From: Cloeon dipterum
Taxonomy: Eukaryota; Arthropoda; Insecta; Ephemeroptera; Baetidae
Direction: 5' to 3'
Length of the DNA stretch: 64,000 nucleotides
NCBI RefSeq assembly: GCF_949628265.1
Contig: NC_088786.1
Coordinates: 31,951,681 to 32,015,680 of the forward strand
Made by a program: the position numbers and the translations under genes. This document shows, in pieces, positions 36,551-49,600 of the stretch. The notes under the pieces were generated by a model, which saw nothing but the letters and a program-made list of their open reading frames with translations, was not told the origin of the DNA and searched no databases. How positions within the stretch are numbered: position 1 is the first letter of the stretch; each line of letters opens with the position of its first letter.

Positions 36551-37686
36551 ATGAGTAAAAAAGCAGCTCACTCTCTCCCGTGTTTTTTTTCGTTCGAGCA
36601 CCGACAGTCTGCTCTGCACCAGAATTATGTAAAAAAATCGTCGTGTCCCAGGGCAGTCTCGCCGACGGCGCAACTCCACATACTTTTCTTTCTCTACACC
36701 CTATCAATCATGATACTGTGTGTCCAACCGCACCTTCCAACCAAACCTCTGGAGACGCAGCTTCGGTGGCACGGCCGGCGGAGTCTCGAGAAACTGCCAA
36801 CTTTTAATTAAACGCCTCTCTGCAACACGAGAAACAACAGCGGGTGCGCGTCTTTATGTAGGACATCAACATTAGTGTGTGTGTGCTGTGTGTAGTGTAC
36901 ACGAAACATTAATTATTCAATTAAAGCTGCTTTTGCTAGGCTCGCATGCACGGGTGAAAGGTGCGTGGTGTCGCGTTTTTGGCGCATTCCTGGTTAAACA
37001 AAATTTCTGTCGTGCATAATTAAATGAAAAGTGGGCGGCGCCCCGCAAATATAACGAGATGCTTTTTATGCGCGGCCACGGGATTTGTCGCGTAATATTA
37101 TGTTGCGAGAAGCCGCAGCGACGTCAGATTTAATGAGCTGCTCATCATCTGCGACGCTGAATCGACAAATTGGACTTTGCTACGTGCAGTCAAAGAAACT
37201 TTTTTTTGGTCCTTTACAATCGAGCTGTGAAGAATTCACGTGATATTATTGCAGAAACGAAAAGATAAAACACGAACCACAAATAAATAATAATCAACGG
37301 CGGAGTGCATCCGTCGTGACACGCAGGTTGCATAAAACGCAACTTTGCAGGGGCTTGATTTGCGTGCGAAGTAATACATTCAAAATAATAAATGTACTGC
37401 AAAAATGCATGTCAAATTATTGTCAAATCATAAATTGGTGTGAAAAATATTAAATTTGTGCACTTCCTAATAACGTTGGCGATACACGTGGACAGGAGAA
37501 AGAAAATATATAATAGTCAACACACTTAAACGAGTTGCAAACTTAATCAAGGTCCAAAGAACCAACTGAGATAAGTAAGGTGAGTGCATGATGTTGTCCA
37601 CCAACAAAACAAACACAATAAATAACGGATGAGCATCTTCTCGAGATTATAAATATTTAATAATAAGCACCGATCGAGAGCGTGAC

Positions 37687-40600
37687 TCACAGGGTCACAA
37701 TCACATCGGCGGCCAACGCACCGGCAGAGTCCGCGGCGGCCCTGTCCCTTTCGGCCGCTAGCCGCTCAGTCGCCGCGGCCCGGAATCTGTTCGCAGGGGA
37801 CGCATGGTCAGTGTCGGCAGCGGGCACGTGACTCGGGGTACTTACGCCCGCGCGTGCGCCGTAGGCGTAGGGACGCGGTTCTCCCCCCACCATCACGGCC
37901 ATAGGCATGCGCATGGCGTACCGCGGGGCCGGCGGTGGAGGGGGGATGACGTCGCTCTGATGGAAGAGGCTGCTGCGCGTCTGACACTCGTTGTCGCGCA
38001 CCTCGATGCTCGGGCTCTTGCTGATGGTGGGGAACGAGTCGTGTGCGCCTGCGTACAGCCCGTTGTACCGCTTTCCGTGCGGGCAGTCGTGCAGGGCCGT
38101 GGGCAACGGGCTGCCCCCGGGGTCACCGGCCAGCGTCGGCACGTAGCATCCGTGCCCAGGCTCCTCCTCGTCCGGCGTCGTGTCGCGGCACCGCGGCGGC
38201 TCCGACGAGTAGCGCGTCATCGAGGCGCGGATCTTGTCGGCGCCGAACGAGCCGCTCGCGTTGTCCGCCAGCATGGTCATCGACACAGTGTGCAGCTCGG
38301 GACATGGGCCGCGGCCCACGTCGTCCAGCCGGTTCTCGCGCGACTGACGCATGTGCTCCTGTGGATACAAATCAAAGACAATAATGATTAGAAAATTAAA
38401 GGCAAAAACGCTTTATTACTCCTACAATTTAGGAATAAACAGTGGGGACCAGATTCGTGCGACGCGCAGATATGGCGTCCGGTGAAGTATGGCGCGAAAA
38501 AACGGTCACGTGAAAATGCGGGAAAAGAACCAAGTTTTCGTCAATATTGTGACATAATTTGCATTACTTGTACTAATTGTGTCTTTTGGATCGTAAAAAC
38601 AAACTCTTGACACTCGTACGGCAATCCAAAGAGAGCTTTTTGTTTCCCACATTCAGACGCCATCTTGGATCTGCGCAGTGGGAACCAATTTTATCGCATA
38701 TCTGGACCCCGCTGGGAATAAAAAATGTTCCTGAAGGAATTTTTTAAGGGTGCATACGCAAATTAGTCAAGTTTTTATGTTTCCAAAGCACTCTAAATTC
38801 AATTTCAACTGAGCGAACAGAGACGTAATAAGAATGATCCACAAATATAATATCGAAAAAATATAATCTCGTCAAAAGAAGATGGATTATAATTTAGTTT
38901 CAAAATTTAAGTTTATTATGGGCTGACAGGGCAACTCTGCCCCAAATCAGCACACATCCATAAAGTAATGATACAATTATGTAGGAACAACATTTGGAAG
39001 GAAGTAATGATTAATGGTAGCTTGAGAATATTGCTTCTTCAATTTTCTTCTTAAATGCACTTGAATTCTCGTTCATACACAAATTTGGTGAAAGACTATT
39101 CCAATGACGATAGCACTGCACTTGGAAGCACTGTTCAGGCACAGTAACATTTACACGCGGAGCCAGAAGCCTCAATCGATGAGCTCTGGACCTGCCTATC
39201 AAGTCAACATCGCGCATGGGGGTAACATAACATTTTAAATATTCAGGGCAATTATTGTACAAAATCTTATGTGTTTGTGTTAGTACATGCAATTTACGTC
39301 TGTCTGTAATCTTTAAGATACGACACTTTTTATACAAAGATGACAAGTCTTGCCCGCGTTTGACGTCAAATATATAATTTAATAGCTCCTTTGGGATCAT
39401 AAAAATAAACAGGAAAAAATAAGAAGAATTCTTCCATTGCATGTTTATTAGACTCTTTGCTTGCTGTTAACCACATCAAAAATTTAAATTTTAAGTTCAA
39501 ATTGTTTATTGAACTGGGCCAAAAGAGCCTTTGCTCCATACTTGTTCATATCCTTAACAAAAAATATAACAAATTATTGCAAAATATTATAAAAGGGAGA
39601 TTTGTTCGGTAATTTGGAGAATTTTAACATTTTTCTAAACAAATATATAAAAACGTTGTTTTTCTCATAAAAGTAGAAGTTGAAAATTTATTTATCAGAA
39701 TGAAGTTGACTTGGAGCGCTTTTCCTGACCAAAATAAACTCCGTTCGCCGTTTTTCCACTCACAGAAAAATAGACTTAGTTTTAAATAGATCATGGCGTT
39801 TGACTTGTTTAATTTTTCAAGGAAAATATAATAAGCAGGAACTGCGTAAAGGCGCGAAGCAAAAATAAGAGTCAACATTTGTGTGTGCCGTAGATAAATT
39901 TAATTTATTAAAATGATATTTTGTGTTATTTCTTTTGGATGCGAGTATGTATGGGGCAAAGTTACCCTGCTGGTCTGCAATAAAATAAAAATTTCAATCT
40001 AAGTAACAACATTAGTCTGTTTCTACTTATTCATGTCTAATCTCAATCTCAGTCCCATCTTATTACATTTAAATAAATTGATAAAGTTTCAATTGTGCAA
40101 CTCTCATTAAAATTTAAAAGTAAGAAATCACAACTGCATACTCGTTTCCATATCGCCACAGCATTGCCTTTTTACGAGGCATTGCACCACGTAGGACAAA
40201 CTTTTATGCATTATTCAACGAAGGCACAATTCTTCAGCCGAGAGTCTATGTGTGCGGAGCGAAGTCTTTCTTACGTTAGCGGGATAAAAGATTTTTTTGC
40301 CACGGTGTTCACTTGAACTGTGTAGTCCGCAGGCAGGCGAAGGAAGTGGCGCAAAGAGCAGAAAAGAGACGAATAACACACATGGCAAAGGTTAGTTTAC
40401 CCTCTGAAAGTGCGCCTGCTTTTCACAAACACACCGTTCCACTCTGTTAAAATACACATTGTGTGAGTCGAGTGTGTGTGTGTCTCGGTTCGATAGCCAA
40501 AGACCGTCGACGACGACGACGACGACGACACAAAAGATACATACACTAAAAAAATACTTGAAATAAGTAACGAGCACTCACCTTCATGATTCTGTGGTCG

Positions 40601-43600
40601 CGGATTAGCTTGCGCGTGCAATTGAAGACAAAGGCGAAGCACATTCCCGACAAGATCAACGTGAAAATAACGAGGATAATGATGATGTGCTCCGAGTTGA
40701 GTATCGACACGTGCTTGCTCTGCAACCGAGACAAATGAGAGGTAGGAGGGTTCGTGCGCAGCATTCATTAGCGGCGTTGATGAGAGAGAAATTCCGCGTT
40801 TTATGATTTATAAGCATTTTAAAGGGTATCTGCGCCCTTAAAGAAGAAGATTTAACAACTCACGATGCACTCGTCCTCGTCCCATCGAAAACGACAATTG
40901 ATTCGACCGTTGCAGCGCATACTCCGCGATATGCAAGTGTTGTCCTCACAGTCGAATTCATCGCTGTCGCAGCCTGGAATTCAAAAGGAAAAATCGGCAT
41001 TGTTATATTTAGAAATCAAGAGGGGATTTTTTTTAACATCAATGAGATTGAATTCAATTAGAACGTATATATTATATGAGCTTTCCACTTTTGCACTCTT
41101 TCCTTTTTAAAGCTAGTAATTCTTTTTAAAGCTAGTAATCATTCCTAAAGAGCACAGCGTATAAATTCCATTAATATTAAAATTTATAGATTTTTCGAAG
41201 AACTAATTTGCCAGCCTCATCACAAGACGTTATCGACCAGCCTTCCTTTTTTTAGCAGTAATTGTTGCTTTAGTATCCTTTCATGAAAATTATCTAAAAG
41301 GATTTATACTGCCAGGAGATAACTTAATCAAAAGACACGTCAGTGAGATTGAACGAAAAAAAAACAACATTAAAATGAGACGCTTGGCACTCTCGTTGTT
41401 CGTTCTGTCTGTTCTCAGTGGTGTATTTCACAAGTAACTAACCAACCAAATAAATTAAGTAATACAAACTCTACCACATTTATCAATCACCGCGAACATT
41501 GCTGCTGACGAGAAATGTGAAAAAAGAAGCCTTTTCAAAGCCAATTCCATTTAATGCCGAAAGAGTAATGAAATTTTAATGTTTTATTTATTTTAAATAA
41601 TGATTGCCGATTTCAGCTCCAGTTCACTCGCCTGCCATGACATGATTATACGGAGCACACGGTCGACAAGGTAAAAAATTTGGGAACTCGACTCCTTTTT
41701 AGCTTAAAATATATAAATTGAGATAAAAAAGTGTATTTAAAAAGCAAAACTGTAATTAAGTCGTACGTCGATGGTGTCTAATAAATAAATAACAGCAAAA
41801 CGCAAAACTGAACTTCCTTTTCTAGGATATTGGAGGGTACCCTCAAGAAGAAAATGTTAAAGTAAAACGGAAACCTTGATTAGAGAAGTTTGAAAAAATA
41901 GGAGGAGAGAATTACAAAAGAACACTGCGATTTTTGTTTCGAAATAATTTGAATTGAAAATTAAATCCATATATAATTGAACATATCTAATAACAAGATC
42001 AATACCCAGTTTTTAGCACAATTTTTTCATCACATTTTTATTTTCAATCATTTTATGAGTTTTGAGGCCTGTGTGTGACGCACACACTCCACAGTAAAAA
42101 GCCAATTACCCTGCGCTTGAGAGTTTTCACAGCTCATCGGAAGGAAAATATTATTCGGGCTGCCGTTGGGAGAAATCAATGAGCTCAAAGAATAACACAT
42201 TCACCATTGTTACGAGTAGTCAGTCAGCCCATTCACAAAACGCAACAGGCACATTGTTATTTTTACAACCTGGCAGCGAGACACCCACTGAAGAAGCAGA
42301 CCGTTCGTCCGTGCGCACGTCTGTGAGTGTATACATAGATGTATGCATTCGGCGTAAAAGAGAAAGCCCGGCGGCGGCTGCGGAGGCGAGAGTGTAAAAC
42401 GACACTAAAGGGCTCATGCACTGGAAGAGGTCCAAACGTCGGTGTCGCTGCCAATAGCAAGTGGTAGATCATTTTTTGTCACTCGCGCGCGTCCGACGGG
42501 CCCGAAATAACACACGCGGCTAATTGGAAAAGGGACTCACCCTGTCCAGCGGCCTTGTCCCTGAAGGCGGTGTACAGGGCCTCGAAGGTCGAGTTGATGG
42601 CCTTGGCCTCGCCGAAGAAGCGCACGTGCAACACGTTGGTCGTGCTGGTGACCGAGTCGGCGATGCTGCCGCAAAAGTTTTTCAGTCGGTTCGGCAGGTC
42701 GGTCTGCGTGGAGAAGACGTCGACGAAGTTGCTGTCGCAGTCATTCGGCTTCTCCAGTTTGAACTTTAGGAATGCTAGTTGAATCTGAACGAGCGGACAG
42801 AAAGGGAAAACGAATGAGATAATTCACTGCGCGCGGCACGCGCAAAAACTTTTGACGATTTGTCCCGCGTGACGGCAACTCAACGCCGCCGCGCATCTTT
42901 CCGGGCAAGCGTCCTCTTTTTGTCGTCAACGCACAAAGCCTTTTACCGCTGAATGGCGGACAACCGGCACGCGATGGTTATTGGGAAAAAGCTTCGACAT
43001 CTCGAATAGTTCAGGAGGAGAACGCTGTTAAGACAAGACTAATGGTTGGCTCACAATCAGAATCGAGGAATCAGCGCAGCTTAAAAAGGCAAACAAATAA
43101 AAGAAAGGTCTTTTTTGAGAACAATTATGCTCCGTTGAATAGACTTGCAAACAAAACTTCCAAAGAGCAGAGACGAATAAAATTAAGGATTTCAACTTTT
43201 TAGTCTGCCCGCTTTATGAGCCAAATTTAATGCCAAATTAACAAGCAAAAGTTTAGAAAATTCCCAAAATTCAACAATAGCGGAATTCACAAAAGAAACC
43301 CTCCGGAATAATTTATTTTGCCGATCACGCCGCTCTTGATCTTGATTGCGCTGATTGTGAGTGAACAAGCTTCGTCAACGACAGTTGGCTCTCTCATCGC
43401 CGTGAGTGCCGGTTTGAGTGTTTATGCAAGCTGCTCGTCAAGTGTGCTTGGCGCGTTGCATACATCATCCAGCCGGCAGGCGCATTCAACACGGTTCTTT
43501 CCACTTACCTTCCAACCTTCTTTCACACGGATGACCCACATGCAGTCGAGAGGCACTCCGTAGGTCATCGAATGGGCCACCCTGTGGCTCTCGATGTCCG

Positions 43601-46600
43601 AACGGTTGACCCAGCCCTCCATGCCGCCGACGTCGATTCGGCACATGTCCATTTCTGGCTGGTGCACAGCTGAGGACGGGATAAAATATTTTTTGTCGTT
43701 TAGTAATGGGAGAAGTTGTAAGAATCGCAGATTTTTTCGGTCCATTAAGCAAAACTCTAATTTATTTTTAAATTCGAATTTTGTCAGCTCGCGCTTGAAA
43801 ACAAACAGATTCATCCTGAAAACCTTTTTATCCGCATTAGCAAACAGAAACAAAGTGCTTCCCGGACGTTGATAAAAACACGAGAGAGCACTCAAAATTC
43901 TGCTCTTGCAAAAACGCACGTGGAGGAAAAATTGTGATATTATAATACAATATCCGCGGCGCCAGCGGCCTCGCCTTTCGGGCAAAAAAATAATCGTCCC
44001 GGCGGCTATCAGCTGAGAATTGATGGCCGCAGTTTTGCCCTTGTTGTCAGTGCTGTTTCCAACGAATTGGGTTATTAATTTTCTAGACTTTTTGTTTCGC
44101 GCCGCACATTAGTTAAAGTATGCAGTCCTCTCCGCCCGAGCAATTTATCTCACGCTAAACCTTTCCCGACGGCAATATTTCCTTTAATGACGCCGAGAGC
44201 TGCGCGAGTGGGATTACGATGACTACTTTTAGATGGAGACTTCGTTACACAAACTCGCGCATGTGTGGCTTATTTTAATTTATCCTCTGAAAACAGCATT
44301 ATTTTCTTGTCAAAGCTGTTCGTCATGATTATCTGCGAGACAAGCCAGCCTCTCAAGTTTTCCCAGGGGAAATCAGCGACGTACTTATTAAAACAGCAAG
44401 TCGCAGACATTATCAATTAAAAAGTAAGATGTAAGACTTGTTTTGATTTTTTCCGGGCACGTGAAATGTATAAAAGATATTTTAAAAAAGCTAAAATAAT
44501 GCGAAGAAAAAGCGCAGATATTTTTCTCTTTGTGGAAGTGAAGTAAATATTTTCCAAAGTATTAAAAAGACCAACAAGAGAAGGTTTTGTTCGATAAAGG
44601 TTTTCAGTCTTTCGTTTCTTCCATTACAATAATTGCATTTCTCCAGAAATCATGAAATCCAGTGGATTACAAAACAATCTACAACACTCACCCGAAGTTG
44701 GCCTCGGGATGTACTGGTAAACAGCCTTGAAACCCGAGTACTCGATGTTCTCGTCGGAACGGAAACGAAGCCACAAGTACCTGTCCGAGCTGGTGAGCAT
44801 CGGAGGGAAATGGTTGTCGCAGTAAGTGCCAATGAGCGTCGAGTAGCCGTGCGCACCGTCACGCACCTCCAAGTAATCATAACGACAGTCTTCGCTCGGC
44901 TCCAGGTGGAAGTCGTCCCGAAAGTCCAGACGTAGGAGGTGGCCTGGATCCGCTGCAAAAAATACGAACAAAACCGATTAGAAACTATGAATCTTTTTTC
45001 AAACATTCAAACGCTTGGAGACTGTTACAAAATTTTCCTAAATAATATTTAAAATTAATTAATTTGGTTCAGATTTGTGTCATTCAGAATTATAAAACCC
45101 GACAAAAATATAACACGTACATGCCCGTGCAGCATTTTTATGGAAGTGCACTTAGTGACAGATCCAATTTATTTTATTCCATTTTTAGACAAATTTTTAA
45201 AGACGGTTTAGAGCCAAAAAGTTTCCAACAGGTTTTAGAGACGAGTTGGCATCCGACCTTTTAACCCGGTTTTAATCATACTTTTAGAGTCATGATAGCT
45301 CTGTGAAAACTCTGAATCGGGCGTTTAGTGCCGTTTGTGTCCACCTTCAGCTCATTTTTTCCCTGTTCAGCCAAGGTCCTCCAAGTATTATAAGAATTTT
45401 TGCTAGAGGTTGTTTTGTCGATGCTTCAAAATACATTTAAATATAATTCTCGCTTTTACTAATTGTCAATACGGATGATCAGATATTTGTTAAATATCCT
45501 CACTCCTGACCATGTCGATCAACTTTTGCCCAACTAGTTTACAGAGAGCAAACAAAGGAAAACATGCACAAACAACATATCAATTTTTCATGCTGTTGAC
45601 GGTAGCAGCAAACATTATGCTTGTTTTTCATTAGCTGGCATGATGAACAGGTTCTCGTTATGACAATAAAAATTGAAATTTTATGGCGTTAACTACATGT
45701 GGCAGAGCGGGAAAGCTATTAGCAGAAACCATAAATCCGGCTGTCTGGCCGACACTGACACGCGTGGAAAAATGGAAGCGAGGCAGCTCCAGGTGCGACG
45801 ACATCATCAATCATTGTTCCTTCGCCGCCGAACGAACCGTCGTAACAAATTCCGTTCCACGTGAGAACAGCTTCCTGTTGCACTGCGTGCCGAACGAAAA
45901 AAAAAATCGGATTTGCACATCGTAAGCGGAGTGATAAGCACGAGATTTATTTTAGAAAACAAGTAGTGGCTCTGCCTATAATGAATAAATTCACGGTTGC
46001 AGCGAAGAAAGTTGGCTTTTGGCACCGGCTCCTGTGGGCGCGAGTAAAGATAGCGCGACGGCGGCAGCGGCTATATTGATGCCTCTGGAGCGATAAGAGC
46101 AGCGAGCGAGGTCCCCTCCTTTTTGCAGAGTGAGATGTCTACGCCGCCGAGGGGTTAAAGACCTAAGGGGAAAGGGGAGCACCGACGACAAAAAAGTTGT
46201 TTCATCACCAGAACGACCGCACTGATACCGCCCCGAACAACAAGTTTCAGACCGCACTGCCGGGCCACAATTGAATACCGCTGGGGTGCAAAGACACTGT
46301 GCGGCCCCCAAAGTATGGCAACATCAAAGGGCTATTTCGGTATGCACCATTTCGGCCGCGCTGCGGCTTCATTTAACGGCTCCAGCCAATCACTGATTGG
46401 TAAAATTTAATGTCCGTGATTACGATCTATCGCCAATTTCCAGTTAATGAAATGCGGGCGGGTTCTTCACGTTTCAGAGGAAATTTATAAATTTAAAACG
46501 AAAAAACCTGATGAGCAGATATATATTTTTGGTATTTCCACTTGAAGTAAATCCTGAAAATTTAGTTTTGATTCTTCAAGGCACCTTGCCAAAAATTCTT

Positions 46601-49600
46601 TATTGTTTATTACGTCACTGCCCACAGCCTGCCTCCATTGATATTTTGTTTTACATTGAAGGAAAATTTCATTCTTTGTTAAAAACAATGTTTGCACTTT
46701 TGAATTTTAGTTGGTGGGGTGATTTTTAATTCGTTAACCTAGCATGGTGTACAACTTGGGTAGCATTGTCGAAATCTTTCGAATTGGCAATCTTAGCGAT
46801 TTATGGAGGTTGTAAAAGAGCAACTAAAAAAACATTTTTTTAAAGCTTAGGTGAAATTTGATTCACAGACAAGTTTTGACGAAACGGATTGATCTGTGTT
46901 TTTGAAATTATGATTAAATTTGGAATTTTCGTAGAAAGGCCTTTGACAAACTTGATCAACATCTTCTGAAAGCTAGTTAAATTTGCCTCCAAAATTTCTT
47001 GTTTCCAAAGGTATTTAAAAATTTGAAATTTAATTCGAATTAAAATCTTCCCAAATGTCAGAGATAGAGCATCAGCTCAGAAACTTTAAAGAAAATATTC
47101 AAACAAGCTTTTAGCGATTTTTCTTGCACTCTAAACATCTTGAGATGGAAGGTTAAAAATTACACATTTACACTTTGATTATCTCGTCAGATTAAGTTAA
47201 CCTTTCATAAATAATCATGACTGAATGAAAACTTACTTCAAAGTTAAATTTTACAGCATTGCCAAATAAATCGATCTTATTTGACATATCAAAAAGTCTT
47301 AGCTAAAATGTTGACACTCGAACTCTGTTTTTCCACGTTGAAAATTCAAAATGAATGTCATCCTCGTTGCTTGAAAAATTTCCTTTAATTTATAATTCCG
47401 GACTCAATAATTTCACAAACAATTACACGGAAAATCCATAAAAATTCATTGTAAAAATGCCCAGAAAAATAGACAGCCAATCGAAGCGGAAATTTTATTA
47501 TTAAATTCAATTAGTTAAAACTTATACAGTAAGGGAAGCGCTGAAAATACTATATTTGAGATTGGATCGAGTCTGATTGTGATAATACTTGCAGAAAATC
47601 CCACAAATGATATGGAGTAGTTCTCAAGCATATGTACGTATGCGAAAAAGTGTCGGTCTTGAGCATCATTAGAGCGGGAGTGCATTTCGCTGACGGCGGG
47701 AGAGCATTTTGATCGCGCGGAATAAATCGGCTTATCTCGCTGGCGGAGTTTCTGCTCGCCGGACTGCACGCCGCGCGAACACGCCATTTGCAGCAGCGCT
47801 AACTGCATTCGCGTGCAGCGCACAATGAATAAAAAGATGAGCACACACAGCATCCACTGCTGCATTTGTTTCCGCTGCATCAAAAGAGAAGAGCCCGGTT
47901 GTAAAAGGAAGAAAAGAGCGAGCGAGCGAATCGATGCCGAGCGAGGCCGACTTACTTGCTCATCATCCTCTTTCCAGCGCCGGAGCAAGTGACCGCTAAC
48001 GGGATCTGCCGTGATTGCGACTCGGGCACATTTTAATCCAATCAAACTCTTACATTCTGCCGTCAAGTTCAAAGTGCATGCTTTTTAGCTACACACTCTT
48101 AAGAAGGATGCTCACGCGGAGAGTAATTTGATTTTGCAGTGCACTTAAAACGCATTCTTCGATAAATGGGTCTATCGAGAACTTAAACAATGTGCTGGAA
48201 GAAGTTTATAAGGTTAATTTTGATCATTTAAAACAATTTTTGATGCATTAGCAAGCAGGGGAGAGTAAAGGGTGCAATCGGTTGGAATAGGGGTGTGCGA
48301 AAACTAAAGAGGCTGAAAGACTGTCAAGATTGGAGCTATAAATAAGTTAATTTTAAATTGTTACCCAATTTATTTCACACCATCATCGGTGTACAACTAC
48401 TTTAATAAAGCAAAATTTAAAATATCTTTCCTGGGAGGCGTCCGAGTGAGGAAAGTTTTGTCTGAGGCTGCGTAGGGTAAACGCTAACTTTGAAAATAAA
48501 TCTAAACTTTTTTGCCTACTAATAAAATTTATTTTAAAATGGCTATATACTCTCATAGGCGAACAACATGGAATAAAAGGCTAAAAATTGTACAAAAAAG
48601 AGTAGAGTGAGAGTTGTACACGCTCACGTACTGTACAACGATAAATATTTTTTCCTTTTTGCCTTAATTTTGACGTTTTTTATTTTCAATTTGTGATATT
48701 CTTATTTTTTAAATCTACTTTTTAATCAATATAATATACCTCTTTCCGAGATAAGAGACCTAAGCTCAACAATGCGAGTCAATCGGCTTGGTATCAGACT
48801 ATTTATAATAAAAATATGATTAAATCTGGATAAACTTTGAAAGACAATTGCTGAGGTGAGCTGGAGACCTACATCTCAATTCTCACGCAGGTCTACAATC
48901 GTCAAAATTTATGATATTTTGGTAAGTGGGGCTTATTGAGAACGTCCTTAGTTTGTTCAAATTTTGGGCACTTACACTTTCATTCCGAATTGAATAAAAC
49001 ATGTGCATTTTAGACACATAACTAATTTCCTCTTACAGTTTGTCCTGAAGAACTTGAGTATTTGAAAACAAATATTTTAATAAAACTTCTGAGTGTACTT
49101 TGGAATGGAACATGTTTCCTAGAGGGAATTAAAACCTTGAGTAATAAGAACGATGAAAAGAGTAAAATTAAAAAATGGCTTTACAACAATTAACTGATTC
49201 CGTCTATACCATGCTGCATGAAAATTTCTGTCACTTTATGAATGTATTAAAATCTGTCCTGTGCAGCTAAAAAAGCGGAATTGGCTGGACTTTGGTTGTT
49301 TCATTTCATAATCTTTCGATTACGCATTTGTGCGATTAGTTTGTTACTATGATAATAGATTCTTCAAACGAAAGCAGCTGGGGCTATTACAAGAATTGAA
49401 TTGGATCGATTTGAAAAGATTAAGTGACCGCTATATAGCAGGGAAACAATAGCAAACAGAATTGGATCCTCTTAAGACGTTTTATTGGGGCAGACAAAAT
49501 CAAATTATTTTTATACGACGTGCGCACACCACCGGCCTGATTCACCAAGTTTAGAGCGTGTAATTACTCTGCGTTGAGCCGAAAGGCCATCATTCCATAT

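Larger units (their letters stand above)
33506..37686. other. Region between OPLAH and Neto, no confirmed gene
   Basis: OPLAH (plus) and Neto (minus) converge here, so long Neto 3' UTR sequence or an alternative 3' exon may be present. I see microsatellites, (AG)n at 34487-34502 and (TG)n at 36536-36550, and GC-richer patches near 34.4-35.2 and 36.4-36.8 kb. A 156-codon plus-strand frame (36341-36811) and an overlapping minus-strand frame (36244-36512) have no recognised domain. Confidence 0.4.

Noticed and set aside
36341-36811. 156-codon plus-strand open frame
   Set aside because: It spans a TG microsatellite and has low-complexity composition, no domain and no splice or polyA context.
37804-38391. 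195-codon plus-strand open frame
   Set aside because: Antisense shadow of the GC-rich Neto tail exon, whose minus-strand frame joins in phase to the transmembrane exon.
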